DNA of 64,000 bases, from assembly GCA_000611775.1 (NCBI GenBank), contig KK106981.1, forward strand, positions 3,400,672-3,464,671, read 5' to 3'. The DNA is from Umbilicaria muhlenbergii. Taxonomy: Eukaryota > Ascomycota > Lecanoromycetes > Umbilicariales > Umbilicariaceae. Both the position numbers and the translations under genes were made by a program. The notes beneath the pieces were generated by a model that made no database searches, was not told the origin of the DNA, and was given only the letters and a program-made list of their open reading frames with translations. Below are positions 36,701 through 49,068 of the stretch, one piece after another. Numbering within the stretch: position 1 is the first letter of the stretch; each line of letters opens with the position of its first letter.

Positions 36701-38424
36701 CATCATCTTTAATAATGAAGATCAATTGAACTCCTCTTCATCATTCTGCTGCTGCAGTGTCTCAGGCCTCATTCACTCATTAAATGAGTGTTCATATCAA
36801 CACTGTGAAGGACTTGTGATGGGAGTGAAAGATAAATGTGAGCTTCAGATCAGTAATTAAGTGACTGAAAAAAACATACAACTCATCTTGATGACTCATC
36901 AACAGAGCATGAACCTGATTTAGCTGACAGAAGATTATAATTAATGAGATAATCATCAAGGCACCTTACAGGACTGATGAAGCAGACAGTGTTATTAAAA
37001 ACTTAAAGACTTTTCAGGTTTCATCAGAGTGTAAATCACTGAATTGACTTTCAAACTACCTGAAAAACTTGAAGAAGTCTTCACAGCACACTTGATTATT
37101 ATATGCTTCAGATCTGACCTCATCTTTCTTTTCACAATCAATGAGAAAGTTAATTTTGTGACAGGTTCTCTTTCACCTCCTCTTAAACATTCACATCAGT
37201 CTGAATCACTCATGACTTTCAGGCCGTTTAAAGGGTTTTAATAGTTAAAGTTGAGGCAGGTTTGCACTGATGAAGACATTTTAATCATGAATGACTCAGT
37301 GAGTCCTGTTTCAAGCGCACTGTTTTATTATTTCTTGCAATATACTCTCAGTGTTTTCATGTGTTCAAGGCTCCTGTCATCAGGGATTATAATTTAATAT
37401 ATACTTCATCTTGCCTGAACATCTCATGCCTTTACTGTGATGTGTGTGATTGTACTGATTATGTTTCTTCATCAGCCAGGAAAAAAATTAACTCATTGTG
37501 ATTACTTGAGGCATGAGCTTGCTGACTGACTAAGCAGAAAAGAAGTCAGCAGCAACATGATGAAAATTTATGTATAAACTTCTTTATTACACAAGGCGTC
37601 AAGCGCATCATCATGCATGTGCATGCATGAGCATGCAGTTTCAGAATAGTGCTTTTGACATTCAATTATAGAATTTCTATATAAATCTCATACAAACTGC
37701 ATTGATTGATAATCATTTATGATTATACATGCTTTTCACATGTGATGTTGCTGTTTCTGAAGGCGCTGTTGCTACTGATTTTAAAATGAGCAGTTTCAGC
37801 TGTTTTTATATCAGTGTTTCACTGCCTTTAATCACTTTTATAATTATTATTACTGTTATGATTCTGCCTTTTTTCTTTCTTTCTTCATTAATCATGTCTT
37901 GAGCTCATACACCCTCTGAACATACTGCAGAACATCAATTAGGAGAAGTAAATTTTCATCAGATTTGTTATTTTTTAAATTGTTTTGATTCAAAGTCTTT
38001 TTTTATTGATGACTGTGTTTCAACTGTGATTATATTCTCACTGCACTTTCACTTCTTCATCTCTGATGAGACTCTTCATTTAAATCATCTTCACTGCTGA
38101 ATCACCTCCTTCACAGTTGATTTATCTTCACAGCAGAACTTTCTTCCTCTTCACTTCTCCTCTTTTCTTTCATCATGTTTTTTTTTCTTTTTTTTCATCA
38201 CACCTCTCCTCTTCTTTCTTTCATCATGTTTTTTAATTTTTCTTCTCTCTTTCTGTTTTATTTTCTGCAATCATTTTGAGCCTGTTTCTTGTCTGATTAA
38301 GCTGATTTTAATGCACATGACATAACTTTATACAGTGAATTCATTTCTGAAGTCAGAAGTCAAAATTAACAGAGTTTAAAGTTTAATATCAGATGTCATC
38401 TGATTAAGTCTGTTTTAAACCTTA
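36701..38424. other. AT-rich, CpG-poor DNA, no gene recognised
   Basis: Decayed repeat-like DNA. A plus-strand open stretch at 37,044-37,241 has no recognisable domain. T-rich runs and CTTTC/TTTCTT simple sequence occur at 38,140-38,260. It may include the far part of the Crypton or another dead element. Confidence 0.4.
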
Positions 38425-38745
38425 TATCAAAAACACCTCCTGTTTCAACCTCAGGCCTTCATCACATCACTGAAGATTCTGACAGCTGACAGGCAATGTT
38501 AATAGCTATAATAAGCAGATGAGACTTCTCAAATAAGTAATTTTAAGCTCACTTTTGATATTATAAATAATAATATTTATTATACAGTTGAAGACTGTAT
38601 ATCATATCAAAAGTGAGCTCAGAATTACTTATTTAAGAAGTCTCACCTGCTTATTATAGCTATTAACATTGCCTGTCAGCTGTTGAAATCTTCAGTGATG
38701 TGATGAAGATTTAAAGTGACTTTATATGCTGTTTTTGATGAATCA
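38425..38745. mobile_element. Foldback element: long inverted repeat with short loop
   Basis: Arms 38,458-38,562 and 38,602-38,707 are inverted copies, with only a handful of differences and those transitions. The weaker outer similarity extends to about 38,425 and 38,745. The loop is about 40 bp of AT-rich sequence. No coding content. It fits a foldback element or palindromic MITE, or a head-to-head duplicate; no target duplication was identified. Confidence 0.75.
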
Positions 38746-38839
38746 GCTTGATTGTTGAAGAAGGAAGTGTGTCAGATTTGTATGAAATATCAGTATAAAA
38801 CTGATGTTGATCAAGCAACTTGACAGAGGCAAGTTATGA

Positions 38840-39065
38840 GGTGAAATTTCAAGTGACTTGAAGGCAGAGAAGAAGAAAATTGAGGGGAGGAAGGAAGAAG
38901 AAGGATGAGGAGATGAAAAAGAAAGCAGAAAGCACTCATGAAAAAAAGATTAAAATGAGGAGTGAAGAGAGAATGAGAGAGATGATCATCAAAAGTCTGC
39001 AAAAAAGGAAAGAAGGGGCTGAGGGTGTAAAAAGAGAAGAAGAGGAGGAGGGAGACCTGATCACT
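38840..39065. repeat. Purine-rich low-complexity tract
   Basis: About 220 bp almost free of pyrimidines on the plus strand, giving Lys/Glu/Arg-rich frames on plus and Ser/Phe/Leu-rich frames on minus. It is treated as low complexity; a transposase tail is possible but unsupported. Confidence 0.5.
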
Positions 39066-39329
39066 CAAGGTAATTTATAATATATCAACATTAATTATCA
39101 CCTGATCTTATTCATACTTTGAGGTCTTCAATTGATCAATATAAAGCTTCTAAATTCAAATTTCTAAACCTGTAGCAGCCATGCTGATGTTGCATGACAG
39201 TTCACTAGTAGGGCTACAGGACTGCATATATACTTCATGTAGAAAAAAATTCATAACTCAGTCAATTTTGCACCAATTCAAGTGAACCAAAGATGAAGTG
39301 TGATGATTATATTGCTATGAAGTTGTTCC

Positions 39330-39933
39330 GCGCCTTAGAATTAAATTGTGATGCTGAGGTGATGGCGCCAGTGACCACCTACTGCCTCAGCGGCTTATTG
39401 TCCGGCGTAATCACCTTAGCGGCGTATTCATGTAATAATGCACCAAAATTCACCCCCAGATAAGTCCTCCATATCACCATCGGTTGAGAGGCCCCCGCTG
39501 TCTTCGAGATTAATGGAGTAGGCACGGCATTTGTAGCTTGAACAGTGTTAAATGGGAAGAGCTGTCAGGAAGTGTTTTCTATGGAACTGTCTACGGCGGT
39601 TAGATGGGATATCAAACCAGCAGCGGTGCAGGTGCTCGACTGCGGACATACATCCGGTTTAATGGTAAACATTGGCTCGCGGGGTTCCCGCATGCTGGAA
39701 ACATGCAACTCTATTGGCGGACAATAGTGTTGACGTAGGTAGGGTAGGTAGGCGAGGCAAGGTAGGCAAGAAGCTTGTATGGAATAGTCCGACAATGCAG
39801 TGGCGATGATATCATGCTCGTTCATTCCATCATCGCCAATGAAGTCATCTTTCTTCACCTCCACCAACTCCACAGTTCTACTTTCTTCTGATACCATCCT
39901 TCGATCTTCATTCTACACACCAATACCGCCATC
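39330..39933. promoter_or_regulatory. Upstream region of the island dehydrogenase
   Basis: Composition returns to normal here, with CpG sites. It contains a GTAGG/GTAGGC-type short repeat at about 39,734-39,772. Presumed promoter of the gene at 39,934. The open frames at 39,545-39,897 have no motifs and are not called. Confidence 0.4.
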
Positions 39934-41041
39934 ATGGAGGCCGCAAAGAATGTCGTCAAGTCAGCCACGAGCTCAGAATCCCAGTTCGCGGATGGTGAGC
40001 TATGTAGTTGACACTTGTACTCACATAGTTGCTGATGATGTGAAACAGGGCACTCAATCCCAATCTCTCACCAAGAGCAGCCCGGCCTCCAATCAGAGAT
40101 GAAAGGACCTGCTCCAGTAACCACTGAGATCCCAACCGAAGAAGGCGGCTACCAAACCTACAAAGCAGCTGGAAAACTCGAGGGCAAGAAGGCACTCATC
40201 ACTGGCGGTGACTCCGGCATTGGCCGCGCCATTGCCGTTCTATTCGCCATGGAAGGTGCGGACAGCACGATCAACTACCTCCCTGAAGAAGAGAGTGACG
40301 CACAAGAGACGAAGAAACTCGTCGAGAAATACAAAGGGAAGTGCACGTTGTGCCCCGGCGACATCCGAAAGCAGGAGAACTGCAAGAAGGTCGTCGATAC
40401 CGCCGTGTCTGAAATGGGGACCATCAACATTCTCGTCAACAATGCAGCGTTCCAGAACATGATTAACGACATCTCCGATCTTACCGAGTAGGTCCCACTC
40501 GTACCCCTAATGGTGCAGATACTTGAAGATAACTGAAGCTAACAACCTGGATAGGGAGCAATGGCTCAAGACTTTCGACACCAACATCCACCCTATGTTC
40601 TATATCTCGAAGTACGCTCTCCCCCACATGAAGAAGGGTGACACCATCATCAACTGCGGTTCCATCAACGCATACGTGGGACGACCCGACCTTCTCGACT
40701 ACACTTCAACCAAGGGTGCCGTTGTAGCCTTCACCCGTGGATTGTCAAACATGCAAATCAGCAAGGGCATCCGCGTGAACTGTGTCTGCCCCGGACCCGG
40801 TAAGTGACCTTCTTTTCAACAAGCATTGCTTCAGCTCATGCTAACCTAATCCACAGTGTGGACTCCTCTCATCCCATCCACCATGAACGATGAGGCGCAG
40901 GATCAGTTCGCCTCGCCAATGGGCCGCCCTAGTCAGCCGTCGGAGATCGCAACGTGCTTCGTGTTCTTGGCTAGCCAAGATAGCAGCTCCATCTCCGGGC
41001 AGAGCTTGCACCCTAACGGTGGTGTTATTGTGAACGGTTAG
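39934..41041 (+). CDS. Short-chain dehydrogenase/reductase, intact gene in a repeat island
   Basis: Probable NADP-dependent oxidoreductase resembling the glucose/ribitol-dehydrogenase-like SDR group (bacterial YhdF relatives); the substrate is unknown. Exons 39934-39994, 40049-40487, 40555-40799 and 40857-41041 sum to 930 nt, 309 residues, in frame with good splice sites. The N-terminal extension (about 1-70, ending KLEGKKALI) is typical of this group. Motifs: TGGDSGIGRA (cofactor turn, about 79-88), NYLPEEE, NNAAFQN, YTSTKGA with the catalytic Tyr and Lys, and a C-terminal GQSLHPNGG. There is no sign of decay, although AT-rich repeat DNA flanks it on both sides. It is not close in sequence to the SDR at 2,426. 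Confidence 0.92.
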
Positions 41042-41885
41042 ATGAGCTTTGTAGGTTAGAAATAGGTATGACGAAATGGCTTTTTGCTTCATGATAGATG
41101 GAAATATTGAAACGATCCGAATTTCATTGCTAGTCCAACCGTGCAGCTATTATCTTGATATCAAATATAAAGCATGACTTGTAGATATTGAAGAATTCCG
41201 AGAATTCATAACCAATTAGCCAACGTGAAGAAAAGGATACATATAACTTCATACCTTTAGGTAATTCATCACTATTTGTATTGTAAAACAAGATCAAACG
41301 TAGTATATATATCTATATATAGTATCCGTCTGTTCCCGAACTGATGCTGATTAAGAATGGCCGCTTTGCTCCCGCGCTAAAGCCTGGCTTATCTTCCTGC
41401 TCTCCCATGCTTTCTCCATGCTCCCTTGCTACTCTCCCGTGCTCCCCTATGCTCCCTTCATGCCCCCCCTTGCTCCCCCTTGCTTCCTCGCTGCTCCCTC
41501 TGTTGAATTTCGCCGATTCGCCGCCGAGCAGACGTCATTGAGGCAGGGGTTTAGGGCAGGGGTTCAGGGGTTCTAGCGTGAAAAGCAGTCACGTCATGGG
41601 TGTACGTACGTCTAGGCTTAGTGAAAAAGCTCCTAAACGTGTATATTAATGGCTCAAAAGCCTCAAGTTTCTGCTTTCTTCCTTACGTTCATTTATTCAA
41701 TATCGGAGCGATATTTAGCAAGTGCAATAATATATTTATTTGGCTTCTAAATAATCATCTCATTACAACAGGTTATGAGCTCAGTCAGTGTCTAAACTAC
41801 CGCCTGTTGCTGTTGTCTACTGCCTCTGCTCTAACCCTCACTGCCCTAACCCCCGCTGTCATCAACCCCGCCGTCGCCACCCCCG
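41042..41885. other. Island flank with C-rich simple sequence, no gene
   Basis: The 3' side of the dehydrogenase. A pyrimidine-rich run of TGCTCCC-like words fills 41,398-41,505, and AGGGGTT-like words lie at 41,543-41,575. A sequence near 41,768 (CAGGTTATGAGC) resembles the primer-binding region of the copia element at 42,382, suggesting another LTR remnant here. Confidence 0.4.
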
Positions 41886-42006
41886 CTGAAAGGGTGGTTT
41901 CAGGCAATAATGGTTGAACAGCTTGATTGCTTAGGTATGCTCGAGGTGTTGTTCTAACGAGGAGAAATTCTAGCTAATAAGCAGGCGGCTGACTAATCCC
42001 TCCACA
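41886..42006 (+). repeat. Left copy of a 121-bp repeat flanking the copia insertion
   Basis: Aligns without gaps to 47,416-47,536. About 16 differences, all transitions and all with the C or G on this side, so this copy looks close to ancestral and the other mutated. It ends CCTCCACA, an LTR-like end. Probably part of an older LTR-type element into which the copia element inserted. Confidence 0.75.
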
Positions 42007-42284
42007 GGCTCCCCAACCCTGTTTGATCACCGCCCACGGTGATGTCAAAGCAAATGCAATGGGTAGAGAGATAGTGCTAGTAGTGTAGGGCCCGATAACA
42101 GTGTAGTGAGCAAGGGGCTTGACTCATTCCTTCTTTCCTCCGCATTGTAATGATGTATGCCTTTTTCAAAGGTCTTGATTCAATACACAATCCTCAGTCC
42201 TTCAATTTGTTGTGTCATCTGCTCTCTCGGTCCTTCGATACCAGCAGGATTACCTCAGTCCATTGAGGTCTTATTTGCAATGCT

Positions 42285-42381
42285 TGTTGGATAACACGCG
42301 AGGTGGTCCATGCACACCCACAGTAGAATAGTTATCTTGTAGTTAAAATAGTGTTAATCAATTCAACATCTACAAGCAATA
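42285..42381 (+). repeat. Copia left LTR
   Basis: Direct partner of 47,107-47,212. It retains CpG sites and normal composition. Confidence 0.8.
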
Positions 42382-45300
42382 GGTTATGAGCCTGGAGAGC
42401 TGAGTAACTTGAAAGCAGTCATAGACATCAGGTACTCACCGCCGTCAAATAGATGAAAACAGAATAAGGAAGAATTTAAATCACAAATGACAAACTTCCT
42501 CAAGGACTTCAACAATGATTGAAGCAAACAACATACACCCTTTTAAACACAAAAACCCCGCGTTTCCTTCATACTCTACAAGAAATAAAGTCATAGAAGC
42601 AAATATGACATCCTCATCCTCATCACTGAACTCAATACCAAAACTGAGTGAAGCAGACAACTATGATGACTGAGCTTATACTGTCACAGTGACTTGCAAA
42701 TATCTGAGCATCTGAAGGACACTCCTAGAAGGCTTTAATGAGTCAACATTAATCAAGACAGCATTTGATGAAAATATACCTTTGTCCTCAGAGCAACAAC
42801 GCGATTATGAGGTCAAAAAGGAGAAGTTTGCAGCAGTGATGAAGAAAATTGAAGGAATCATATAGTTCACTGCTGACTCAGGACCCTGAGCACACCTCAA
42901 AGTCATCATGAACAGCTCAGAGATGTTTCAGAAGCTGAAGGACATCTATAATACAAAAGAGTACACAGCAAGAGAGATAATCTGAAGAACAATAACTCAC
43001 TCAATTCTGTCTGATTATAAATCTGTCACTGAATATGAGGAAGCTGTAAAGAAAGCACAGTTTAAATTAAAGGATATGAGAGATGAATTACTGAACTGAG
43101 TCTTTATTATCAGCTTGCTTCATGGCCTTGAAGAAGGATATGAAGAGTTTGTCATCATGATTTTTAACAGCCAGTCAAAGAATAAAGATGAAAAGCATCA
43201 GAAGCTTATCTTTGATGAGGTTCTGTCACAACTGATAAATACAGAGAAATGACAACTGATCATCTCAGCAGAGACAACAAAAGTGTTCAAGTTAAGCAAC
43301 TTTTGATGTAATGTCTCAAACTTCAGAAGCCCTGACACAGGAGACAGGTGCAATTATTGCAGAAATTCACAACATACAGAGGAAAACTGCTGATTCAAGC
43401 ACTCAGACAAAGTCAATGATAAGTTTCAAGAGAACAATAAAGGTCAGATTGAAGACTTAAGAAGAAGAAGTACTCAGAGAAAGATGAACATCACTTGAGA
43501 ATAAAACAACAATGATGATGATAAGAAAAACTCTGTCTCAATTAAAAGAAAAGGCAGTTACCTTGCTCAAGCATTTACAGCAGTTATTAACCCTCATTAA
43601 GACTGAGCCTGATGTATGAATTCAGCTGCATCATATCACATGATGTTCAGTCAGGACAACTTTATATCATTTTTTAAACTCATCTTCAAAATGATGTTTC
43701 TTGCAGACGGAATGAGAATAGCTGTTGCAGGCGTAAAGAGAATGACTCTGAGGATGTTGATTAATCAAAAAGTCTCTGAAATTCATCTCTCTGAAGTGTA
43801 TTACTTTTCAGAGCTTGACAGCAACCTGATTTCCCTAGAACTCCTTGAACAAAGAGGCTTAACTTGAGCTGAAGAAGGCAGAAAACTTCAAGTCTTGAAC
43901 AAAACAGATGTAATGATGAAAGCTGCTTGAAAGGACACCCTTTATGTTCTAAATCAACCCCTCATGAAGTGAGTAATGACAGCAAAAGAGACCTCACAAG
44001 ATTAAAATACCTGACATCAGCGTCTAAGACATTTAAACAAGGCAGACATGCAACATTTAATTATAATGTTTACAGGTATTAAGAAGTTGAAAGGGAAGCT
44101 GAAGTTCTGTGAAGCTTATGCACTGAGGAAGCAACATCAACAACTGAGTCACAACTCTGTGATTAGAGCCACAAAACCCTTTGAAAGAGTTCATACAAAC
44201 TTAAAAGATGATGAAATCACTCTCTCACAAAGTAATGAAGGTTATTTGTATTACATCATCTTTACAGATGACAATACATGCTTTCACTGATGAGAGTCAC
44301 TTCAGACAAAGAATGAAGCATTGTCAAAACTGAAATCTTTCAACATCATGATCAAAAACCAATTTGAAAAGTTTATTAACAAGCTTCAGAGTAACAATGA
44401 AGAAGAGTTTTCCTTAAAAGAAGTTAAATCCTGAATGACAGAAGAAGGAATTCTGTGAGAGTCATTAATATCTTACACCTCTGAGCAGAATGATATTGCT
44501 GAGAGATCAAACTATACTTTATAAGAAAAAACTCACACTCAGTTGATTAATGCTAACTTGCTCAAAACATTGTGAGGGGAATCACTGAATACAGCAGTTT
44601 ATTTATTCAATTGATCTTTCACATCTGTACTTGAAACAACCCCTTTTGAAGCACTGTACAACAAGAAGTCAGAAATGAAGAATTTATAAATCTTTAAATG
44701 TGATGCTTACATTCATGACTCACATGCAAAATCTCATGAAAAAATGACATCATGAACTTGAAAAGGCATGCTTCTAAGCTACAGGACTGAGTTAAATCAA
44801 TATTAAGTCTGAAACTCAAATACAAAGCAGGTTTTCATATGATGAGATGTTACATTTCATGAAGGAAAGAGCTCCCTGACAGAGGAAGCAGTGAGAGATA
44901 TGCAAGAAAAAGAAATTATCACATCAGATCTTTCTCCTCCTCTTGTGTTGACATTCATACTCACTAATTTAGAGGATAATGAAGATCAAGGAAATCCTGT
45001 CACAATGACTGAGACAAATCATAACTCACAAACAGACAATATTCAAGTGAGTGATGAAATCAAGGAGGTCATCCTTAATAAGAACATCAACATAAAACTT
45101 ATGCTGTTACTCACACCTCCTTCACAGCGTTCAGGATGAAATACTGTTCAACAAGATTACATAAAACTGAACTCACATGAATTTGCTTAAATTGCAAAAG
45201 AAGCGTCAGATGAACTCACATTAAAAAAAGCTTTAAAAGGACCTGAATCAATTAGATGACTTAATGTAATGCATGAAGAATTAACTTCTCTTGAAGAAAA

Positions 45301-47106
45301 TGAAACCTGAGACCTCTTGAAAGCACTGAAGAATCAAAAAGTTCTCACAGGCAAATGAGTACTTAAAAAGAAGCTTCACTCAGACAACAACATATATTAT
45401 AAAGTGAGATGAGTTGTGAGAGGTTATGAGTAATGAGAGAATGTAAATTACACTGAGACCTTTACCTCTGTGATTAACAAAACCACTACAAAGGCACTTC
45501 TTGCAGTGACAGCAGCAAAGTCTTACTTTATAAAGTAAATAAATATAGTAACAGCATTTCTATACAGCTTAATTGATGAGAAAGTTTATGTTGAGTACTT
45601 AATGAGCTTTAAAAACTCAAAGGAAAAGGTCTGCAAGCTCAAAAAGGCATTATATGATCTCAAACAATCTTCATGACTTTGATATCAGATCATCATGAAG
45701 ACTCTGAAAGCTTTAAAGTTCTCATGATCAGCTTATGACTACAGTCTGTTCTTGAACAAGGTGAAGGAGACATACATCACACTGTATGTGAATAATGTGC
45801 AAATTATGAGGTCAGATAAGAGGTTCATTGATTAAATCAAGAAGCAGCTGACATAGAAGTATAAGATGACAGATCTGAAAATCAGTACAATGTACTTAAA
45901 CATGAAAATCTCTCAAGACTGAAAGCAGAATACAATAACAGTCACACAGATGAAACACATTGAAAAAGTCTTAAAGGCACATGAGATGAAAGATTACAAT
46001 CACAGTTTTACTTCAATGAAGTCAGATATTGCTTTAACAAAAGCAGAGGAAGAATATACAGTTATTTAAAAGAATGTAACTGCTTATTCATCTTCTCTTG
46101 ATTCTCTAATGCACATTATGTTGCACTTAAGACTGAATATCACATTTCTTGTCTTAAAATTAAGTTAATACTCAAGCAATCTCACTGCTCAACATTAAAA
46201 GACTCTCAAAAGAGTCATTCATTATCTCACTGACACAAAAGAGTGAGGAATTACATATGAGACTGAGGAAAAAAGACTCAAGCTGTCAGGATGAACAGAC
46301 TTAAACTGAGCAGCAGATATTAATGACAGTAAATCAACCTCTGATTATATTTTTCTTCTGAACAGAGCCTTCATAAGTTGAGCCTCAAAGAAACAGTCAA
46401 GTGTTGCTTTATTCACCTGTGAAGCAGAATACATGACACAGACATCAACTGTCACAGAAGCTGTATGATTATGAGAGTTATTAAATGAACTGAACCTCTT
46501 ATTAAGCGGCTCAATCACTATCTACACTGATAATCAAGGGGTCATAAGACTCATCAATAATCTGAAGTTTCATAGACGCTCAAAGCATATAGCAATCAAG
46601 TATCATTATACACAGGAGAAAATTAAAAATGAGACTGTTCATCTTGTATACAAGTCTACAGCTGACATGCTTGCTGACAGCCTCACAAAGCCTCTTTTCA
46701 TGATTACTTTTCAGAGGTTCATTGACCTCCTGAGATCAACAACTGCTGACTTTTAACTCATTATCATCAACCTCTGACTCATCACCCGCCGCGCTCACTT
46801 GTCATCAATCACGCTTACTCATCAGTCTTGCTTATTAGTCAATGAGACCCTGAGGCTGCTTTATTATTCCTTTTACTGCATCAAACCTCAAGGCTCACGT
46901 GGCTCAGTGATTTAATGTGAGATTAAACCAAAAGAACATTTAACTTAATTGAGACAGACTCATGATGAACACTTAACAATGTATGCCTGTCAGGACTGTC
47001 TACTCTGATGAGGAAGATAAGAACAGTATGATGTCAAAAATCACCTTTTTGACTATGAAAATAAACATAAAGCAAAAAATGTCATGTGTCTCACCTGCAG
47101 TGAGAG

Positions 47107-47212
47107 TGTTGAATAGCAGACTTAACACATGAGGTGATTCATGCACACTCACAGTAAAATAATTATCTTGTAGTTAAAATAATGTTAATCAATTCAATAT
47201 TTATAAGCAATA
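47107..47212 (+). repeat. Copia right LTR
   Basis: Direct partner of 42,285-42,381. Differs by about a dozen one-way transitions and one short length difference near the start. Confidence 0.8.
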
Positions 47213-47215
47213 ATG

Positions 47216-47320
47216 CTCAGTCCTTTAAATCATATGCTGAATTCAGTCCTTTGAACCCGTCCCTCAGTCCTTTGAGGTTTAATTAATAAGGTATGTCTCA
47301 GTCCTTTGAGATAAGTGAGA
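47216..47320 (+). repeat. CTCAGTCCTTTGAG-like repeated motif
   Basis: Four copies of a TCAGTCCTTTGA-like word lie to the right of the copia insertion, with two related copies to its left at 42,190-42,265. They belong to the older host sequence that the copia element interrupted. Confidence 0.6.
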
Positions 47321-47415
47321 GGAATGATTGAATTCATTCAATTAATAAAATGATTAAAGATGACTGACCTGAGCTGCTCTTGAATGACACAGAGACAGCT
47401 CCGCCTTCAGCTTCA

Positions 47416-47536
47416 ATGAAAGAGTGATTTCAAGCAATAATGATTGAACAGTTTGATTGCTTAAATATGCTCAAGGTGTTGTTCTAACAAGGAGAAATTT
47501 TAATTAATAAGCAGGCAGCTAATTAATCCCTTCACA
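47416..47536 (+). repeat. Right copy of the 121-bp repeat flanking the copia insertion
   Basis: Ungapped partner of 41,886-42,006, carrying the mutated state at essentially every difference. Confidence 0.75.
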
Positions 47537-48318
47537 ATACACAATTTATTTAATTATGAAAGTCTGTAGTCATTCTCAGTGATGAAGAAGAGTGATTATG
47601 AATCAGTTCAATTCAGTCAATTACTTGAATAAGAATCACTAGCAAAGAAGTGCTTTATTTAACTTATTAACTGATGATTAGAAAAGTTTAAAGCAAAGCT
47701 TAAGAAAACTTCTGTTTTAACATTAATATATTAAAGTGTTGATTAACTTCTTCACAGGCTTCCTCTTCCTGAAAAGATCATCACTCTCAGTGATGCTCAC
47801 ATTTGTTAATTGAATCAATCAAATTATTCTTTTCATGTAATATTATTTTCATTAACCTTCATCACAATCACAACTGTCTGGTTCAGTACTTGGTTCATAA
47901 TAATCATGTACTCATTAACTGCCTTCAGCTGCTTAACTTTCAACAAGCTTCATGCTGCCTCTGCTGCATGTCTGATCATGATTAGCTTGATCACCAGTGA
48001 GGCAATCTGAATATAAATTGTAATGACATAGTTGATGACAGCAGCTCTTGTAATCTTCTGATGTTTAAAGATCTGAGCTGATTCATAAGCCTCTTCTTTA
48101 ATCTCATAATGTAAGTGCTTCTTGAACTCATCTAGTTGCTCTCTTCACTGCTTTAAGAAAATCATATGATGAAAGTCACAGTATCTTCACCTTGATGTTC
48201 AGCCTTTTTCATTTATTTTCTTAAAGATGAGTGCTTCCTCCCCTTGTTCATCTCTGAGTGCATTAACTTAATTCACGCAGTACTTTATATCCTCATGCTT
48301 GATTATAAATTTATGAGT
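47537..48318. other. AT-rich DNA, no gene recognised
   Basis: Decayed repeat-like sequence downstream (in minus-strand terms) of the open frame at 48,319-49,068. Nothing identifiable. Confidence 0.35.
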
Positions 48319-49068
48319 TTAAGGATAATTTAAATCATTTGTCTTATGAATCATCACATCATGAATGTCATAATCAATGAGGTGACACATGATTGACTCA
48401 TTCTTATTAAAGGACTTAAAAACAACATGTTTAAGTTTTAAGTTCAATCTCATGATCCTCAAGATCACTCCCTTTTTCAAGTTATTTTTAAAAAATATAA
48501 TCTTTAAGTTTATTAATGCTGAGGTCTCAAGTTCCTCTGAGTTGAATGAAGCAGCATGATGAGAGTTAATTAATTTAAGTACTATCTTAATGATGTTTCT
48601 TATAAGCTTATCAGTGATTTTTATAATCTTGATCACTGCTTTCTTTGCTGCTTTTGCTTCATTTAAAACATCAGGCCCGGTCTCTTTCTTAATATGATAA
48701 GCATTCAGGTCAAGAGACAATGAGTCATTCACTGCATACTCAAGAATCTCCTTAATCTGATTAAGGAAGTGAGTGAAGTACTTATGATGTTCATTCTCAC
48801 ATGTCAAGGTATTGAAGCAGGATGTTAAGTACTTAACATGTTTAATGCAGATTATCTTTTCTTGCTCAGTGAGATTTCTGATCAAAGCAGAGTTCATGAG
48901 GGTGTTTTTATGACATTGAATCAATCTCATCAAGTCAGTCTTATCAGTGATGTTCAGAGCAGTGAAGCAGTTGATGAACTTTATTCTGCTGACTGAAAGT
49001 TTATCTGCTGAAGTGTTGCTCACAGAAGCACCTGAGGCATGATTCATTAAAATGAAGCTCAACATCAT
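48319..49068 (-). CDS. Unrecognised 249-codon open frame inside the mutated block
   Basis: An uninterrupted 249-codon frame beginning MMLSFILMNHASGAS. It is Asn/Ile/Lys/Leu-rich as expected from AT-rich DNA, mostly predicted helical, with a basic middle (EAKAAKKAVIKIIKITDK). I recognise no domain. It is one of the longest open frames in a region where most frames are interrupted within 80 codons. It may be the Gag-like or accessory frame of a dead element, a captured gene, or chance survival. No splice or promoter evidence was found. Confidence 0.3.
   Translation of the reverse strand: MMLSFILMNHASGASVSNTSADKLSVSRIKFINCFTALNITDKTDLMRLIQCHKNTLMNSALIRNLTEQEKIICIKHVKYLTSCFNTLTCENEHHKYFTHFLNQIKEILEYAVNDSLSLDLNAYHIKKETGPDVLNEAKAAKKAVIKIIKITDKLIRNIIKIVLKLINSHHAASFNSEELETSALINLKIIFFKNNLKKGVILRIMRLNLKLKHVVFKSFNKNESIMCHLIDYDIHDVMIHKTNDLNYP

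Larger units (their letters stand above)
42280..47217 (+). mobile_element. Ty1/copia LTR retrotransposon, fossil
   Basis: Element 42,285-47,212, with LTRs of about 97 bp (42,285-42,381) and 106 bp (47,107-47,212), both starting TGTTG and ending CAATA. It is flanked by the 5-bp duplication ATGCT at 42,280-42,284 and 47,213-47,217. A primer-binding-like sequence (GGTTATGAGCC) follows the left LTR directly. Parts in copia order on the plus strand: Gag-like region (about 42,600-43,300), CCHC zinc knuckle (about 43,350-43,400), protease region (about 43,600), integrase (about 43,980-44,560), reverse transcriptase (about 45,200-46,000) and RNase H (about 46,260-46,720). The integrase-before-RT order fixes the family. 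The coding region is heavily broken, with dozens of interruptions. Old enough for saturation by transitions, yet the LTR pair and target duplication are still readable. Confidence 0.9.

Noticed and set aside
38880-39080. Lys/Glu-rich 66-codon frame as a gene
   Set aside because: Low-complexity purine tract without start context or homology I can name.
41344-41541. 65-codon frame in the C-rich flank
   Set aside because: Generated by TGCTCCC-like simple sequence.
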